Source: Desulfobacca sp.
Lineage (GTDB): Bacteria; Desulfobacterota; Desulfobaccia; Desulfobaccales; Desulfobaccaceae
Length of the DNA stretch: 64,000 bases
Reading direction: 5' to 3'
NCBI GenBank assembly: GCA_020725545.1
Contig: DYEV01000027.1
Coordinates: 1 to 64,000, forward strand
Part shown: piece by piece, positions 18,252-27,303 of the stretch
Layout of the letters: every line of letters begins with the position of its first letter
Position numbering within the stretch: position 1 is the stretch's first letter
Translations under genes and position numbers: made by a program
The notes under the pieces: model-generated
Told to the model about the DNA's origin: nothing
What the model saw: only the letters and a program-made list of their open reading frames with translations
The model's database searches: none

Positions 18252-18860
18252 CTACAACACTTCACTGATCTTTCCTTTGCCCTCGCGCAGGACTTCCGGC
18301 GTATCATCGATTAAGGAGATGATGCTGGACGGCTCCGGCACGATAATGCCGCCGTCAATCACCAGATCCAGCGGCGGCTTATAATATTCAGCGATATCAT
18401 AAGGGTCGCTCATGATGGTGCCGTCTTCCCGGCTGGCGCTGGTGGTGATTATGGGGTGGCCCAGCAACTGTACCAGGCGCAGACAGATGGCATGATCCGG
18501 AACGCGGATGCCGGCCGTTTTGCGGCGCGTTAACATAATTTTGGGGACCAGCCGGCTGCCTTCCAGGATAAAGGTATAGGGGCCGGGCAGCAGGCGGCGC
18601 ATGGTTTTGTAGGCAAAGTTGGTGACTTTGGCGTATTCACTGATGTTTTTCAGGTCACCGCAGATGAAGCTGAAGGGTTTGCTGAGCGGCCGCTTTTTCA
18701 GTTGATACACCCGCTCAATGGCCTTTTTATTGAACAGATCGCAACCGATGCCATAACAGGTGTCCGTGGGGTAGGCGATGATGCCGCCCTCAGCCAAAAC
18801 CTCCACGACCCGGCGGAGGAGACGCTCCTGGGGATTGTCAGGGTTAATGCGCAGAAGAAT
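18252..18860 (-). CDS. Sua5/YciO/YrdC family protein, probable AUU start
   Basis: The YrdC-like domain is clear (IIAYPTDTCYGIGCDLF, KRPLSKPFSFIC, LLPGPYTFIL, HPIITTSAS), as in the enzymes making threonylcarbamoyl-AMP for tRNA or the YciO relatives. The N-terminal residues LLRINPDNPQERLLRRV, typical of YciO proteins, are encoded upstream of the first GTG (18806), but no ATG, GTG or TTG precedes them. An AAGGAG Shine-Dalgarno at 18874-18869 sits 8 nt before an in-frame ATT at 18860, which I take as the start (202 residues). If ATT is rejected, the GTG at 18806 gives 184 residues. It follows the M23 gene by 12 nt. Confidence 0.85.
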   Translation of the reverse strand: MLLRINPDNPQERLLRRVVEVLAEGGIIAYPTDTCYGIGCDLFNKKAIERVYQLKKRPLSKPFSFICGDLKNISEYAKVTNFAYKTMRRLLPGPYTFILEGSRLVPKIMLTRRKTAGIRVPDHAICLRLVQLLGHPIITTSASREDGTIMSDPYDIAEYYKPPLDLVIDGGIIVPEPSSIISLIDDTPEVLREGKGKISEVL

Positions 18861-18872
18861 AAGTTGATCTCC

Positions 18873-20378
18873 TTATTGGCGTTTTTTCTTTTTTGTTCCC
18901 GGCGTTTTCCGGGATTCCGTCCCTGACTCCGGCGCCGCCACCGCTTTGGCCGGGGCTGCGGGCAACCCGACGATGGCCAGTTGCCGGTAAACCTGATCTT
19001 TCAGCCAATGGGGATCCCACCATTCCACCGGATTGACTGGGTGACCGTGGATCATGACGGCGAAGTGCAGGTGATCTCCACCTGCCATGCCGGTGGCGCC
19101 GGTGCGGCCGAGGATATCACCCTTCTGGACCTTTTGGTTCTTTTCAACCTTGATTTCACTCAAGTGACTATAAAGGCTGAATAATCCCAAGCCGTGGTCG
19201 AGGATCACCGATTGCCCATAAATCCCCAAGGGACCGGTAGAGACCACAATGCCCGTATTGCCAGCCGGGACTTCGGCCCGCTCCAGGGAGGCCAAATCCT
19301 GCCCGAGGTGCACCTGTTTGTCGACCTCGCGGCCGCGATATTTATAAGTGCGCTGATCGGCAAAACCAGCCATCGGCTTACTGTTGGGCAGTCGGGAAAA
19401 AGCCCCCTGCCACAGAGGCTCAGAGTGGCTCTGTTGGCAGACGTCCAAGATAAACCGGTCGTTTTTGAGACGTTCGGCCTGATTGATCTGGAGAAAGACC
19501 GCCAACGGGTCGGTCAGGCCTTGCAGTTGCGGATTCATCCCCTGAAATTCGGCCAGCTTGCGCTGGAGGAAGTCATCGCTGATGTTTAAGGTATCCGCCT
19601 TCCACTTGCGCGGCTTGAGGCGATACCATAACTTATGCCGAACTTCGGCACCGCCTAAGTCCACGGCCAGCAGTTCCAGGTTCAGGGGTTGGGGCAGGTC
19701 GTATGGAACGGCGAAAAAGGCCAGATAGCGGCCGGCTTCTTTGCCCACGGCATAACCGGGATAGAACACGCCGTTGACCAAAAGCCCGGTTTTGGCCGTC
19801 GGCTTATTGACCTGATAGGTCACCAGGCCGGTGCCGCCCTGATTGAGGACCTCGTTAATGGACGTGAAAGTCAGGCGCAAGGGGGTCAGATCAATGTGCA
19901 GCGGCCGCACCAGTTCGGCCCGGTTGCCCTGGAACCAGCCCATCAGGGAGTAATCCCGGGCTTCCACTGTCAAGGTGGCCGGTCCTTCCTGAAAACCCCA
20001 GGCCTTGGCTTCCAAGGTCAAAGGAATCTGCACCTGCCGGTCCTGGCCGCCCCGGCCCCAGCGCCGGCCCGGGAAGGTCTGGGCCAGGACCTCTTTGCGG
20101 TTGCCTTCCTGTTGCAATCGGACCGTTACCCGACTCAAGCCGCTGTTATCATCACTGAGGGTGAGGGTGAAGGTTTGTTTGGGACCCAATAATTGGGCAT
20201 CCGGTTGTAACTGTATCACTGGCGCATGCAGATCAAACCAGGTGCCGGTGAGCCAAACAGCCCCGGCAATGAAGGCCAGGCCGATGAACGCCAGAAACAG
20301 ATAGGTGGAGAAGTAACTTCCCCATTTTGACCAGGTTCGCTTCCTGCTAATGGCTGCACCCTCCTCAGAAAAATCCAT
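18873..20378 (-). CDS. membrane-anchored M23 (LytM) family metallopeptidase
   Basis: A 501-residue protein with one N-terminal membrane segment (about residues 22-46), a long periplasmic region of beta-rich character and a C-terminal M23 domain. The zinc and catalytic residues are seen in VHLGQDLAS (H-x3-D) and DHLHFAVMIHG (HxH). Glycyl-glycine endopeptidases of this family cut peptide cross-links or act as inactive activators of amidases; the complete metal ligands suggest an active enzyme. The C-terminus is a basic tail (TKKKKRQ). It is co-directional with the yciO-type gene and 12 nt upstream of it. Confidence 0.87.
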   Translation of the reverse strand: MDFSEEGAAISRKRTWSKWGSYFSTYLFLAFIGLAFIAGAVWLTGTWFDLHAPVIQLQPDAQLLGPKQTFTLTLSDDNSGLSRVTVRLQQEGNRKEVLAQTFPGRRWGRGGQDRQVQIPLTLEAKAWGFQEGPATLTVEARDYSLMGWFQGNRAELVRPLHIDLTPLRLTFTSINEVLNQGGTGLVTYQVNKPTAKTGLLVNGVFYPGYAVGKEAGRYLAFFAVPYDLPQPLNLELLAVDLGGAEVRHKLWYRLKPRKWKADTLNISDDFLQRKLAEFQGMNPQLQGLTDPLAVFLQINQAERLKNDRFILDVCQQSHSEPLWQGAFSRLPNSKPMAGFADQRTYKYRGREVDKQVHLGQDLASLERAEVPAGNTGIVVSTGPLGIYGQSVILDHGLGLFSLYSHLSEIKVEKNQKVQKGDILGRTGATGMAGGDHLHFAVMIHGHPVNPVEWWDPHWLKDQVYRQLAIVGLPAAPAKAVAAPESGTESRKTPGTKKKKRQ

Positions 20379-20455
20379 TTAATGCTATCAGGGAAAAGGC
20401 TTCCCTGCAAGCCACCAGCCCTTGTCCTCCAGGGCGGGGGCGAGGCTGATTTTTC

Positions 20456-21844
20456 TTACCGGCGTCTGGCTTTTTGGGACCGTCGCGCCTCAGAGCCAGC
20501 CCTTTGGCAGGCGAAGGTGCCCAATCGTTGGGCATATTCCTTGACCCGGGCCATGGCTTCAGCCACATCCAGAGTTAACAGGCGCCGGTCCTGCAGAACC
20601 AATTGGCCGGCGATGAGCACCGTGCGGACATCGCCGCCGCCGGCCGCATAGACGATCTGGGAATAAGGATTATACAGGGGAATCAGATGGGGTTGGTCGC
20701 CATTGATGACGATCACATCCGCCTGTTTGCCGGGTTCCAGGGAGCCCACCCGGTCCTGCAGGTTGAGGACTTGGGCCGCCTGACGGGTGGCCATTTTGAG
20801 AACGGTGGTGGCTGGCATCACCGTGGGATCCCGGCGAAAAACCTTATGCAGTTTGGCCGCGGTGTCCATTTCCTGGAGCATGTCCAGATTGTTATTGGAG
20901 GCGCAGCCATCCGTTCCCAAGGCAACGTTGACGCCCAATTGCAGTAACTCCACTACCGGAGCCACACCCGAGGCGAGTTTCATGTTGCTTTCCGGGCAAT
21001 GCACCACCCCGACCCCCTGGTCAGCCAAAAGTGCCTGATCCTCCGGACTGAGGACCACACCGTGGTCGATTACCAGGCGGTCGTTTAACAGGTCCAAGTT
21101 ATAAAGATGGACGACCGGCGAGGCGCCGTAACGTTGCCAGCAGTTGGCCACCTCCTGTTGAGTCTCGGATAGGTGGATGATGAGCTGGACCCCATAGCTG
21201 CCGGCCAAGGCACCGCACTGCTGCAAGAGCTCCGGGGAACAGGTATACACGGCGTGGGGTTGCACCGCCACCTGGATGAGAGGGTCATTCTGCCAGGTCT
21301 GGATCAGCGTCTCGGTGAATTTCAGACCGTTGGCCGCTTCCCCATAATTGGTGGAGGGGAAGTCATAGAGGACTTCCCCCACCACCGCCCGCATGCCGAT
21401 TTCCCGGGCTGCCTGGGCCACAGCATCGGCGAAAAGATACATGTCGCAGAAGGTGGTGGTGCCGGAGAGGATCATCTCGGCGATGGCCAAACGTGTTCCC
21501 CAATAGACCAGATCCCGGCAGATGAGGCGTTCAGCCGGGAAGATGTGGTCGTGGAGCCAGATTTCCAAGGGGAGATCATCGGCCAGGCCCCGAAAACAGG
21601 TCATGCCAGCATGGGTATGGGCATTGATGAGGCCGGGCAGGATAATGTCCTGGGGGTAGGCAAGGGTTTGGCGGGCCTGGCAGCGGCTGGCCACCTCAGG
21701 CCGGGGCCCCACGGCCACAATGCTGTCCCCGCGCACGGCGATGGCGCCATCCTGGAAGACTTCCCCCGCCCCATTCATGGTTATGACTGTGCCAGCAGTC
21801 AGAAGCAGATCAACAGGTTCCGGGTGCGCAAAAACTTCCGTCAC
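20456..21844 (-). CDS. mtaD: 5-methylthioadenosine/S-adenosylhomocysteine deaminase-type amidohydrolase
   Basis: A 462-residue member of the TRZ/ATZ amidohydrolase group. The metal ligands H76 and H78 lie in GLINAHTHAGM, later ligands are the His in QPHAVYTC and HLSET, and the Asp is in ALGTDGCASNNNLDML, which is characteristic of MtaD. The family deaminates MTA, SAH or adenosine to the inosine forms in nucleoside salvage. Length is normal for MtaD (about 430-460). Substrate choice within the group cannot be told from sequence alone. Confidence 0.87.
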   Translation of the reverse strand: MTEVFAHPEPVDLLLTAGTVITMNGAGEVFQDGAIAVRGDSIVAVGPRPEVASRCQARQTLAYPQDIILPGLINAHTHAGMTCFRGLADDLPLEIWLHDHIFPAERLICRDLVYWGTRLAIAEMILSGTTTFCDMYLFADAVAQAAREIGMRAVVGEVLYDFPSTNYGEAANGLKFTETLIQTWQNDPLIQVAVQPHAVYTCSPELLQQCGALAGSYGVQLIIHLSETQQEVANCWQRYGASPVVHLYNLDLLNDRLVIDHGVVLSPEDQALLADQGVGVVHCPESNMKLASGVAPVVELLQLGVNVALGTDGCASNNNLDMLQEMDTAAKLHKVFRRDPTVMPATTVLKMATRQAAQVLNLQDRVGSLEPGKQADVIVINGDQPHLIPLYNPYSQIVYAAGGGDVRTVLIAGQLVLQDRRLLTLDVAEAMARVKEYAQRLGTFACQRAGSEARRSQKARRR

Positions 21845-21877
21845 AGGAAAGCTCCTCAGTTGTTAGGGAATAGGACA

Positions 21878-22963
21878 TCAGCGTTTTTTCGGAGGATTTT
21901 TGCCGCTTGCCGCTGGTTTGGAAGGAGGTGCGGTTTCGCCGACGGCCGGCGCCTCACCACGGCTGCCCCCGAGACCACCTCGGAGATAAACTTCATAAAA
22001 GCGGGAGGCAGTGCCGGCCGGCACGTTGAGCTTATACATGCCCGGCGGCAGAACCGCGGTCTGCAGGCGCGGATTCAGGCGGCGGATGAGCTTGTAATAG
22101 GTGCCGCAGGCCTCGGCCAACTGGCGGAGGGGCAGTTCTTTGGCCAGGACAAATTCCACCTGATCCGGCTGCAAAGGCGGATAGAGGTCCTCAGTCGGAA
22201 TCTGGTAGCCATAGCGGGCCGGCTCACTCAGAATGATCTTGGCGGCAATGATGCGCAGGACATAGCGGTCCGTCTCATCGGGGAGATCCAGGTGGTAATA
22301 ATTAGCCACCCCCTGGTCTTTGATGGCTTTGCGCAGTCGGCCTTCGCCGCAATTGTAGGCTGCCAGAGCTAAAGGCCAGTTCTGGAATTCCCGGTGGAGC
22401 GTTTTCAGGTACTGCAAGGCTGCCTCGGTGGAGCGATAAAAGTCGAAGCGGTCGTCAAATTTTGTATCTGTCTTCAGGAGAAAGCGATTGGCCGCCGGCT
22501 TCATGAACTGCCACGGGCCGCCGGCTCCAGCCCCGGAGCGGGCGTCCAGACGGAGGTCGCTCTCCACCAAGACCACATATTTCAGATCGTCGGGCAACTT
22601 GGCTTCCTGCAAGCGTTTTTCCAGGTACGGGAAGTAGCGGGCGGCCCGCTTCAGCCACATAATGGTCTGGATCCGGCTCCAGAGGATAATGGTGAACTCC
22701 CGATCCAGATCCTCCCGCACCTCAGGTTCGTGCAAAGGCACGTCTTCGCCGCAAAGACTCACCTGGGCCGGGAGAGGGTAGTATGATTTTAACATCTCTT
22801 CAGAAGGTGGCGGGTTTTTGGTTTCCATCTGGGCTGCGGCTGGTTGGGCCAACCCCAGGGCCAGCAGGAAAACTGGGCAGCCCAGCAGCCAGCGAACCGC
22901 CCGGTTGAACCGGCCCGCCTTTGAAAAGCCGCGCATTATTGCTCTAAAATCATCAGAAAACAT
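21878..22963 (-). CDS. lytic transglycosylase (SLT/MltD-like) with LysM-like tail
   Basis: About 361 residues. A signal peptide (RWLLGCPVFLLALGLAQPAAAQ) marks a periplasmic protein. The transglycosylase domain has the catalytic Glu in VVLVESDLRLDA, followed by GAGGPWQFM, LKTLHREF and AAYNCGEGRL. A LysM-like segment (LPLRQLAEACGTYYKLIRRLNP) follows, then a Pro/Lys-rich tail. It cleaves glycan strands to 1,6-anhydromuropeptides. I use the ATG at 22963, which has AAGG upstream; the ATG at 22936 gives a more typical signal peptide and is possible. The longer frame to 23056 runs into repeats. Confidence 0.85.
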   Translation of the reverse strand: MFSDDFRAIMRGFSKAGRFNRAVRWLLGCPVFLLALGLAQPAAAQMETKNPPPSEEMLKSYYPLPAQVSLCGEDVPLHEPEVREDLDREFTIILWSRIQTIMWLKRAARYFPYLEKRLQEAKLPDDLKYVVLVESDLRLDARSGAGAGGPWQFMKPAANRFLLKTDTKFDDRFDFYRSTEAALQYLKTLHREFQNWPLALAAYNCGEGRLRKAIKDQGVANYYHLDLPDETDRYVLRIIAAKIILSEPARYGYQIPTEDLYPPLQPDQVEFVLAKELPLRQLAEACGTYYKLIRRLNPRLQTAVLPPGMYKLNVPAGTASRFYEVYLRGGLGGSRGEAPAVGETAPPSKPAASGKNPPKKR

Positions 22964-23301
22964 GGTTGGCAACCTTGAATAGACGAAATGTCTCACCAAG
23001 AAAATAAGTTTCGAGTTTAAAAAAGCCACTCCTCGGGGGCCGGGCCCGCCCTGCAATTTTTATCAGTGGGGTGACCCCCTGTGCCTACTATGCCATCTTT
23101 ATCAGTGGGGCGGGCCTCCGTGCCCGCCCAAAAAATACCTTTCGCCGCGCCGCACTGGATTTTCATGCTGCGCGGCTGCCGGGGGGAATAACGAGTTCCC
23201 TCTTTTTATAACACGGCGGAGCGGCTCTGTCCCGATTTTTTGGGTTCCTCAACCAGACCTTCCCTAACTTCACCGGCAGAAGCGAGCTCAGCCAGCAACC
23301 C
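22964..23301. other. 338-bp gap with GC-rich hairpin repeats
   Basis: No gene. Two copies of a hairpin element lie here: 23061-23088 (ATCAGTGGGGTGACC...) and 23101-23128 (ATCAGTGGGGCGGGCC...GCCCGCCC). The second folds as GGGCGGGC/GCCCGCCC around CTCCGT and matches a copy at 61041-61072 and an inverted copy at about 55472-55491. Confidence 0.7.
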
Positions 23302-24357
23302 TCAAAAATCCACTGGCAATGGTCCCAGCGCCGCCAGGGTCGGCGGCGACCAGCGGGGTTGATCATCTTTGTCCAACAGGCGGGCCCGGATGCCTTCGAC
23401 ATAATCGGGATGGCGCACGATAAAGGCCGCGGCCTTGGCTTCCGCAGCAAAGACCTCGGGCAAGGGTCGGCCTTCATTATGGCGGAGAAGTTTGAGGGTC
23501 AAGGCCAGGGCCGTGGGGGAGCGTTCACCCAGACGGGACCAGACTTCCCGGCAGACCAGGCTCTCCAGGGAGCAGCTGGACAAAGACTCGGTCAGCTCCT
23601 GGAGGGTTTGTTTGCCTTGGAAATGTTGGGCAACCCAGTCATCCAGAGGGCAGGGGAGGGTAGGGGGGGTCTCCAAAAACAGGGCGATTTCAGCCCGGAG
23701 CAGGGCGGCTGCCGCCCGGCGCTCAGGGGGCAAGGGCAGTTTCAAGCTTGTCAGGGCATCCTGGATGAGGGGCAGGTGGCTGGAACGGCAATAAGCAGTG
23801 GCCAGCCCCAAACGCACGGTCTCCGTTCCCTGAACTTCATAGCCCGTCAGGGCCAGAAACTCCGGGTAGCCCGGCGGACATTTGCTGAAGAGCCAGCCGG
23901 TGGCGCCGACGTCCGGGATAAAGCCGATGCGGGTCTCCGGCAGGGCCATGCGGGTCCGTTCCGTGGCAATAACCAGATCGGCACCGGCCGCCAGCCCCAA
24001 GCCGCCGCCCATGGTCACGCCGTCGGCCAGGGCAATAACGGGCTTGGGAAATTCATGGATGGCCAGATCAACGGCGTATTCTTCCTGAAAAAACTGGTCG
24101 GCTTGCTCGGCTGTCCCGGCCTGCACCGCCTGGGCCAGGCTTTTCAAATCCGCCCCGGCGCAAAACCCCCGCTCCCCGGCGCCCCGCAGCAGGACGCCGC
24201 GAATCTGGCGTTCGGCCTTAGCAATCTCCAGGGCTGCCCGAACGAGCCGGATCATATCAAGATTTAGACTATTGATGACCCTGGGCCGGTTCAGGGTAAC
24301 CACGAGAAAATAGCCGGCTTGGGTCATGAGAATGGGGCTGGCAAGCGCAATGGTCAA
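23302..24357 (-). CDS. enoyl-CoA hydratase/3-hydroxyisobutyryl-CoA hydrolase family protein
   Basis: A 351-residue crotonase-fold protein of the ECH_2 type. The oxyanion-hole segments GERGFCAGADLKSL and VTMGGGLGLAAGADLVIA are present, the acidic segment is ALPETRIGFIPDVGA, and the C-terminal HPDYVEGIRARLLDKDDQPRW block is diagnostic for 3-hydroxyisobutyryl-CoA hydrolases. In valine breakdown this enzyme releases 3-hydroxyisobutyrate; here the physiological thioester is unknown. It overlaps the tmk stop by 4 nt, so it is co-translated with thymidylate kinase, an unexpected partner. Confidence 0.85.
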   Translation of the reverse strand: MTIALASPILMTQAGYFLVVTLNRPRVINSLNLDMIRLVRAALEIAKAERQIRGVLLRGAGERGFCAGADLKSLAQAVQAGTAEQADQFFQEEYAVDLAIHEFPKPVIALADGVTMGGGLGLAAGADLVIATERTRMALPETRIGFIPDVGATGWLFSKCPPGYPEFLALTGYEVQGTETVRLGLATAYCRSSHLPLIQDALTSLKLPLPPERRAAAALLRAEIALFLETPPTLPCPLDDWVAQHFQGKQTLQELTESLSSCSLESLVCREVWSRLGERSPTALALTLKLLRHNEGRPLPEVFAAEAKAAAFIVRHPDYVEGIRARLLDKDDQPRWSPPTLAALGPLPVDF

Positions 24358-25025
24358 GAGTCGTTCTCCTTTTCATGGGCTGGGGGCGCAGGCCTTCTGG
24401 GAGATGTCGGCAAATGCAGCCGCTGCTGCACCTGCACCAGAATCCGGGCCTGCACTTCCACTTCGGAGCCGCAACCATCCACCCGAATGAGGTTGGGAGC
24501 CTGCAGGCGGTCAAAAATGGCGGCCACGTGGGCCAGATAGTCCTGCTCTTCAAAGGTATCCAGCCTTTTGCCCCTCTGCCGGAGGCGAGAGATTCTCTCG
24601 GCAGGGGGCAGTTCCAGGAGAATGATCAGATCGGGCCGGGGGGCGAAATCCGCGTGTTGAGCTTCGATGTCCTGGGGGTCAAGCCCCAGGGCGCCCTGAT
24701 AAGCCATCGATGAGTAATAATAGCGGTCGGTGATGACAATCTTCCCTGCGGCCAAAGCTGGGCGAATCACCTGGTCAACGTGCTCCCGACGGTCGGCCAG
24801 AAAGAGGGCCAACTCCTCGGCCGGGGTGATACCCTGGCGGCCGCGTTGGCTGAGCCGGCGGATTTCCTGACCGAACACACCCGCGGTGGGCTCTCGGGTG
24901 AGGACCACCGGCAGTCCCAGACGGGCAAGATTTGCGGCCAGGAGTCGGGCCTGGGTGGTCTTGCCGACGCCATCCAGCCCCTCAAAGGCAATGAGATGGC
25001 CCTGGCAGGATGATGAGTGTTCCAA
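24354..25025 (-). CDS. tmk: thymidylate kinase
   Basis: A 223-residue P-loop kinase: FEGLDGVGKTTQARLLA near residue 14, the DR(Y/H) motif in VITDRYYYSSMAYQG, LTREPTAGVFG and an Arg-rich lid (RISRLRQRGKRLD). It makes dTDP from dTMP. The last 35 residues form a Pro/charged tail (HLPTSPRRPAPPAHEKENDS) that is longer than usual. It is the first gene of a two-gene unit with the acyl-CoA hydrolase and is divergent from the polyprenyl synthase gene. Confidence 0.93.
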   Translation of the reverse strand: MEHSSSCQGHLIAFEGLDGVGKTTQARLLAANLARLGLPVVLTREPTAGVFGQEIRRLSQRGRQGITPAEELALFLADRREHVDQVIRPALAAGKIVITDRYYYSSMAYQGALGLDPQDIEAQHADFAPRPDLIILLELPPAERISRLRQRGKRLDTFEEQDYLAHVAAIFDRLQAPNLIRVDGCGSEVEVQARILVQVQQRLHLPTSPRRPAPPAHEKENDS

Positions 25026-25144
25026 GCTCGGCCTCAGAGAGTTGTCATAGCCAAGGGCCCAAAAGAATGGTCCGGGGCCCTATTGCGGGAAAAAAGGCGT
25101 GAGCCATACCTCGTGCCTCTTTGCGGCTCACGTCTCAGTGTATA

Positions 25145-25173
25145 TTGACAAGCAGGCCTTGAAAAGATACTAT
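25145..25173 (+). promoter_or_regulatory. sigma-70 promoter of the polyprenyl synthase gene
   Basis: TTGACA (25145-25150), a 17-bp spacer and TACTAT (25168-25173) lie 22 bp upstream of the GTG start. This is a perfect -35 and a good -10 at ideal spacing, giving a short leader that still holds the AAGGGGAA ribosome binding site. Confidence 0.75.
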
Positions 25174-25195
25174 TATCACGTTAAGGGGAAAGTTT

Positions 25196-26173
25196 GTGAA
25201 ATTGCGCCAAAAAATGATCTTAAAACGCCTGGAGCCCGATCTTTTGCGCATCAATCAGGCTCTCAGCGGCCACCTGGCCACCCACGTCCATCTCATCTCG
25301 CAGGTCTGGGATCATATCCGCATTTCCGGAGGCAAACGCATCCGGCCACTGCTTTTTATCCTGGCGGCCCGGATGTGCGGGGCCAAAGAGGATCGTCTGC
25401 CAGAGGTATCGACTATATTCGAGTACCTGCATGCAGCCACCCTGCTGCATGACGATGTCGTGGACGCGGCCACCGTCCGTCGGGGTCACTCCTCTGCCAA
25501 TACTATTTGGGGGAATCAGGCCGTTATCCTGGTGGGCGATTTTCTTCTCTCCAAGGCTTTGAGCATTGCCGTGGCCACCAAAAACATCCGGGTGATGGAA
25601 GTTCTGGCCCAGACCACCACCTTCATGGCGGAAGGAGAGGTGTTGCAATTGGTGAACACCGGCCGGGTGGATATGACCGAAGCCGAATATTTTGAGGTCA
25701 TCATCCGCAAGACTGCCAAACTCATGGCCGCAGCCTGTCAGATCGGGGCCCTCATGGGGGGGGCTGCTCCGGCCTTGGAGCAGGCCATGGCCGAATTCGG
25801 CCTCAACTTGGGGATCACCTTCCAATTGGTGGACGATATTTTAGATTTTACCGGCGATCCCCAAGAGATGGGCAAGCCCGTCTGCAACGACTTAAAAGAG
25901 GGCAAGATCACTCTGCCTTTTATCCACGTCCTAGGTCAGGCCACGCCGGCGGAACAGGACCACTTGCGCCGTTTGGTCAAAGAGAGCGACGTCACGGCTT
26001 TGGCCCGAGAGCTCCTGCCCTTGCTGGACAGATATGGCTCCATTGCCTACGCCCGCCAAAAGGCCCAACACTATACCTTGGCGGCCCGACAAAACCTGGC
26101 CGTTTTCCCCGATTCTTCGGAAAAAACCCTCTTTTTGGAGATTACCGACTACTTATATCACCGCACCGCCTGA
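25196..26173 (+). CDS. ispB: polyprenyl diphosphate synthase (octaprenyl type)
   Basis: A 325-residue trans-isoprenyl synthase. The first Asp-rich motif DDVVD is at residues 86-90, the second is DDILD in TFQLVDDILDFTGD, and GGKRIRPLL, which binds isopentenyl diphosphate, is near residue 45. Members elongate farnesyl diphosphate to the side chain of quinones; in an anaerobe this would serve menaquinone. The start is GTG at 25196 after AAGGGGAA, matched by the promoter above. Exact product length (C30-C50) cannot be read from sequence. Confidence 0.88.
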   Translation: MKLRQKMILKRLEPDLLRINQALSGHLATHVHLISQVWDHIRISGGKRIRPLLFILAARMCGAKEDRLPEVSTIFEYLHAATLLHDDVVDAATVRRGHSSANTIWGNQAVILVGDFLLSKALSIAVATKNIRVMEVLAQTTTFMAEGEVLQLVNTGRVDMTEAEYFEVIIRKTAKLMAAACQIGALMGGAAPALEQAMAEFGLNLGITFQLVDDILDFTGDPQEMGKPVCNDLKEGKITLPFIHVLGQATPAEQDHLRRLVKESDVTALARELLPLLDRYGSIAYARQKAQHYTLAARQNLAVFPDSSEKTLFLEITDYLYHRTA

Positions 26174-26185
26174 CCTGGGCCAGCC

Positions 26186-26491
26186 TTACTCTGCTCCCCC
26201 GCCTAGCTTATGTTCCAGGGCTTTCACCCGTTCTTCCAGGGCTTTGAATTCCGACCGCCGTACCAGAGCCATCTCATCCACCAGTTTGTTGACGTAGTCT
26301 TTCACCCGGTCCCAGAAGGCGCTCTGTTCTTTTTTGGCCTTCTCCCACAACTCTTCGACGGCCTGAGAACTCTCCTGGCGGCTCAACTCACCCCGTTTGA
26401 CCATCTCTTCCACCAGGGATTCCACTTTTTCTTTGGTGTAATCGAACAGGCCAAGGCCAAATTGCATGGTTTTTTTCAGAAAATCGTCCAT
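26186..26491 (-). CDS. phasin-like coiled-coil protein
   Basis: A 101-residue, highly charged helical protein: MDDFLKKTMQFGLGLFDYTKEKVESL, then a KRGELSRQES segment and a C-terminal heptad-like helix ending EERVKALEHKLGG. This pattern is shared by the poly(hydroxyalkanoate) granule-associated (phasin-like) family common in Deltaproteobacteria. A polymer synthase is not in view, so a granule role is only an inference. The ATG is preceded by AAAGGAGACG. It lies downstream of the metallo-hydrolase gene. Confidence 0.7.
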   Translation of the reverse strand: MDDFLKKTMQFGLGLFDYTKEKVESLVEEMVKRGELSRQESSQAVEELWEKAKKEQSAFWDRVKDYVNKLVDEMALVRRSEFKALEERVKALEHKLGGGAE

Positions 26492-26530
26492 AACGTCTCC
26501 TTTTTGTCTTGGGCGGCGGAGGGACCTGCC

Positions 26531-27301
26531 TCACACCGTCAATCTCAGGCCGTCTACGGCCAGGATGATTTCGCCGGCAAACTCCTGGCGGCAGGCTGCG
26601 GCCATATCCACCTCATCGCAGGGGGGATAGAAATGGGTCAGCACTAGCCTGGGGACGCCCGCGTGGGCGGCCAGGCGGCCAGCCTCCTCGGGGGTCAGGT
26701 GGCCCGGCACCTTCCAGGGGTTGGCAGCCTCAAGAATCAGCAGATCCGCTCCCCTGGCCAATTGAATAAGGCTGTCGCTCCAGTCGGTATCACCGGAATA
26801 GACCACGGCCCGGCCGCCGTGCTCCACCCGAAAGGCCAGACTGCTGGCCAGATGCTGCACCGGCGCGGTTTTGATGGTCACTGCCGCCAGAGAAAGAATG
26901 TCTTCCCGGTCGGTGGTCATTTCCTTGACGTTCAGCAGTCCGGCCGGCGGCTCCAGCCATTCGCCCCAGACGCCCCGGAGCCGGTGGTAAAATTCCTGGA
27001 AGCCCTGGGCCGCCACGAGCCAGACAGGATCCTGGCGGGTATAGCCCAAGCCATAGCGGCTGGCAAAAAGAAACGCCACCAGATCAGCCACATGGTCGGG
27101 ATGCTGATGACTGAGGCAGAGAACGTCAATATCGTTAAAATTCAGGCCATAGTTGAGCATGGCCCGCAAGGTGCCGGGGCCGATGTCCAGGAGGAGAAAG
27201 GTACCCCCGGCCTGGATGGCCAGCGCCGGCGACCCCCGCCGGCGCGAGGGCACCGCCGTGCCCGAACCGATTATGACGACTTCCAGATAGTCCGAAGCCA
27301 A
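26531..27301 (-). CDS. MBL-fold metallo-hydrolase (RNase Z/AtsA-like)
   Basis: A 256-residue metallo-beta-lactamase-fold protein. The metal motif HxHxDH is complete (LSHQHPDHVADL), further ligands are the Asp in VVYSGDTDWSD and the His in RLVLTHFYP, and GSGTAVPSRRRGSPALA at the start is typical for the RNase Z-like subgroup. It probably acts as a phosphodiesterase or other hydrolase; it lacks the clear exosite arm of tRNA 3'-processing RNase Z. It starts 2 bp after the stop of the ferritin-like gene, so they form one transcript. Confidence 0.85.
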   Translation of the reverse strand: MASDYLEVVIIGSGTAVPSRRRGSPALAIQAGGTFLLLDIGPGTLRAMLNYGLNFNDIDVLCLSHQHPDHVADLVAFLFASRYGLGYTRQDPVWLVAAQGFQEFYHRLRGVWGEWLEPPAGLLNVKEMTTDREDILSLAAVTIKTAPVQHLASSLAFRVEHGGRAVVYSGDTDWSDSLIQLARGADLLILEAANPWKVPGHLTPEEAGRLAAHAGVPRLVLTHFYPPCDEVDMAAACRQEFAGEIILAVDGLRLTV

Positions 27302-27303
27302 GC

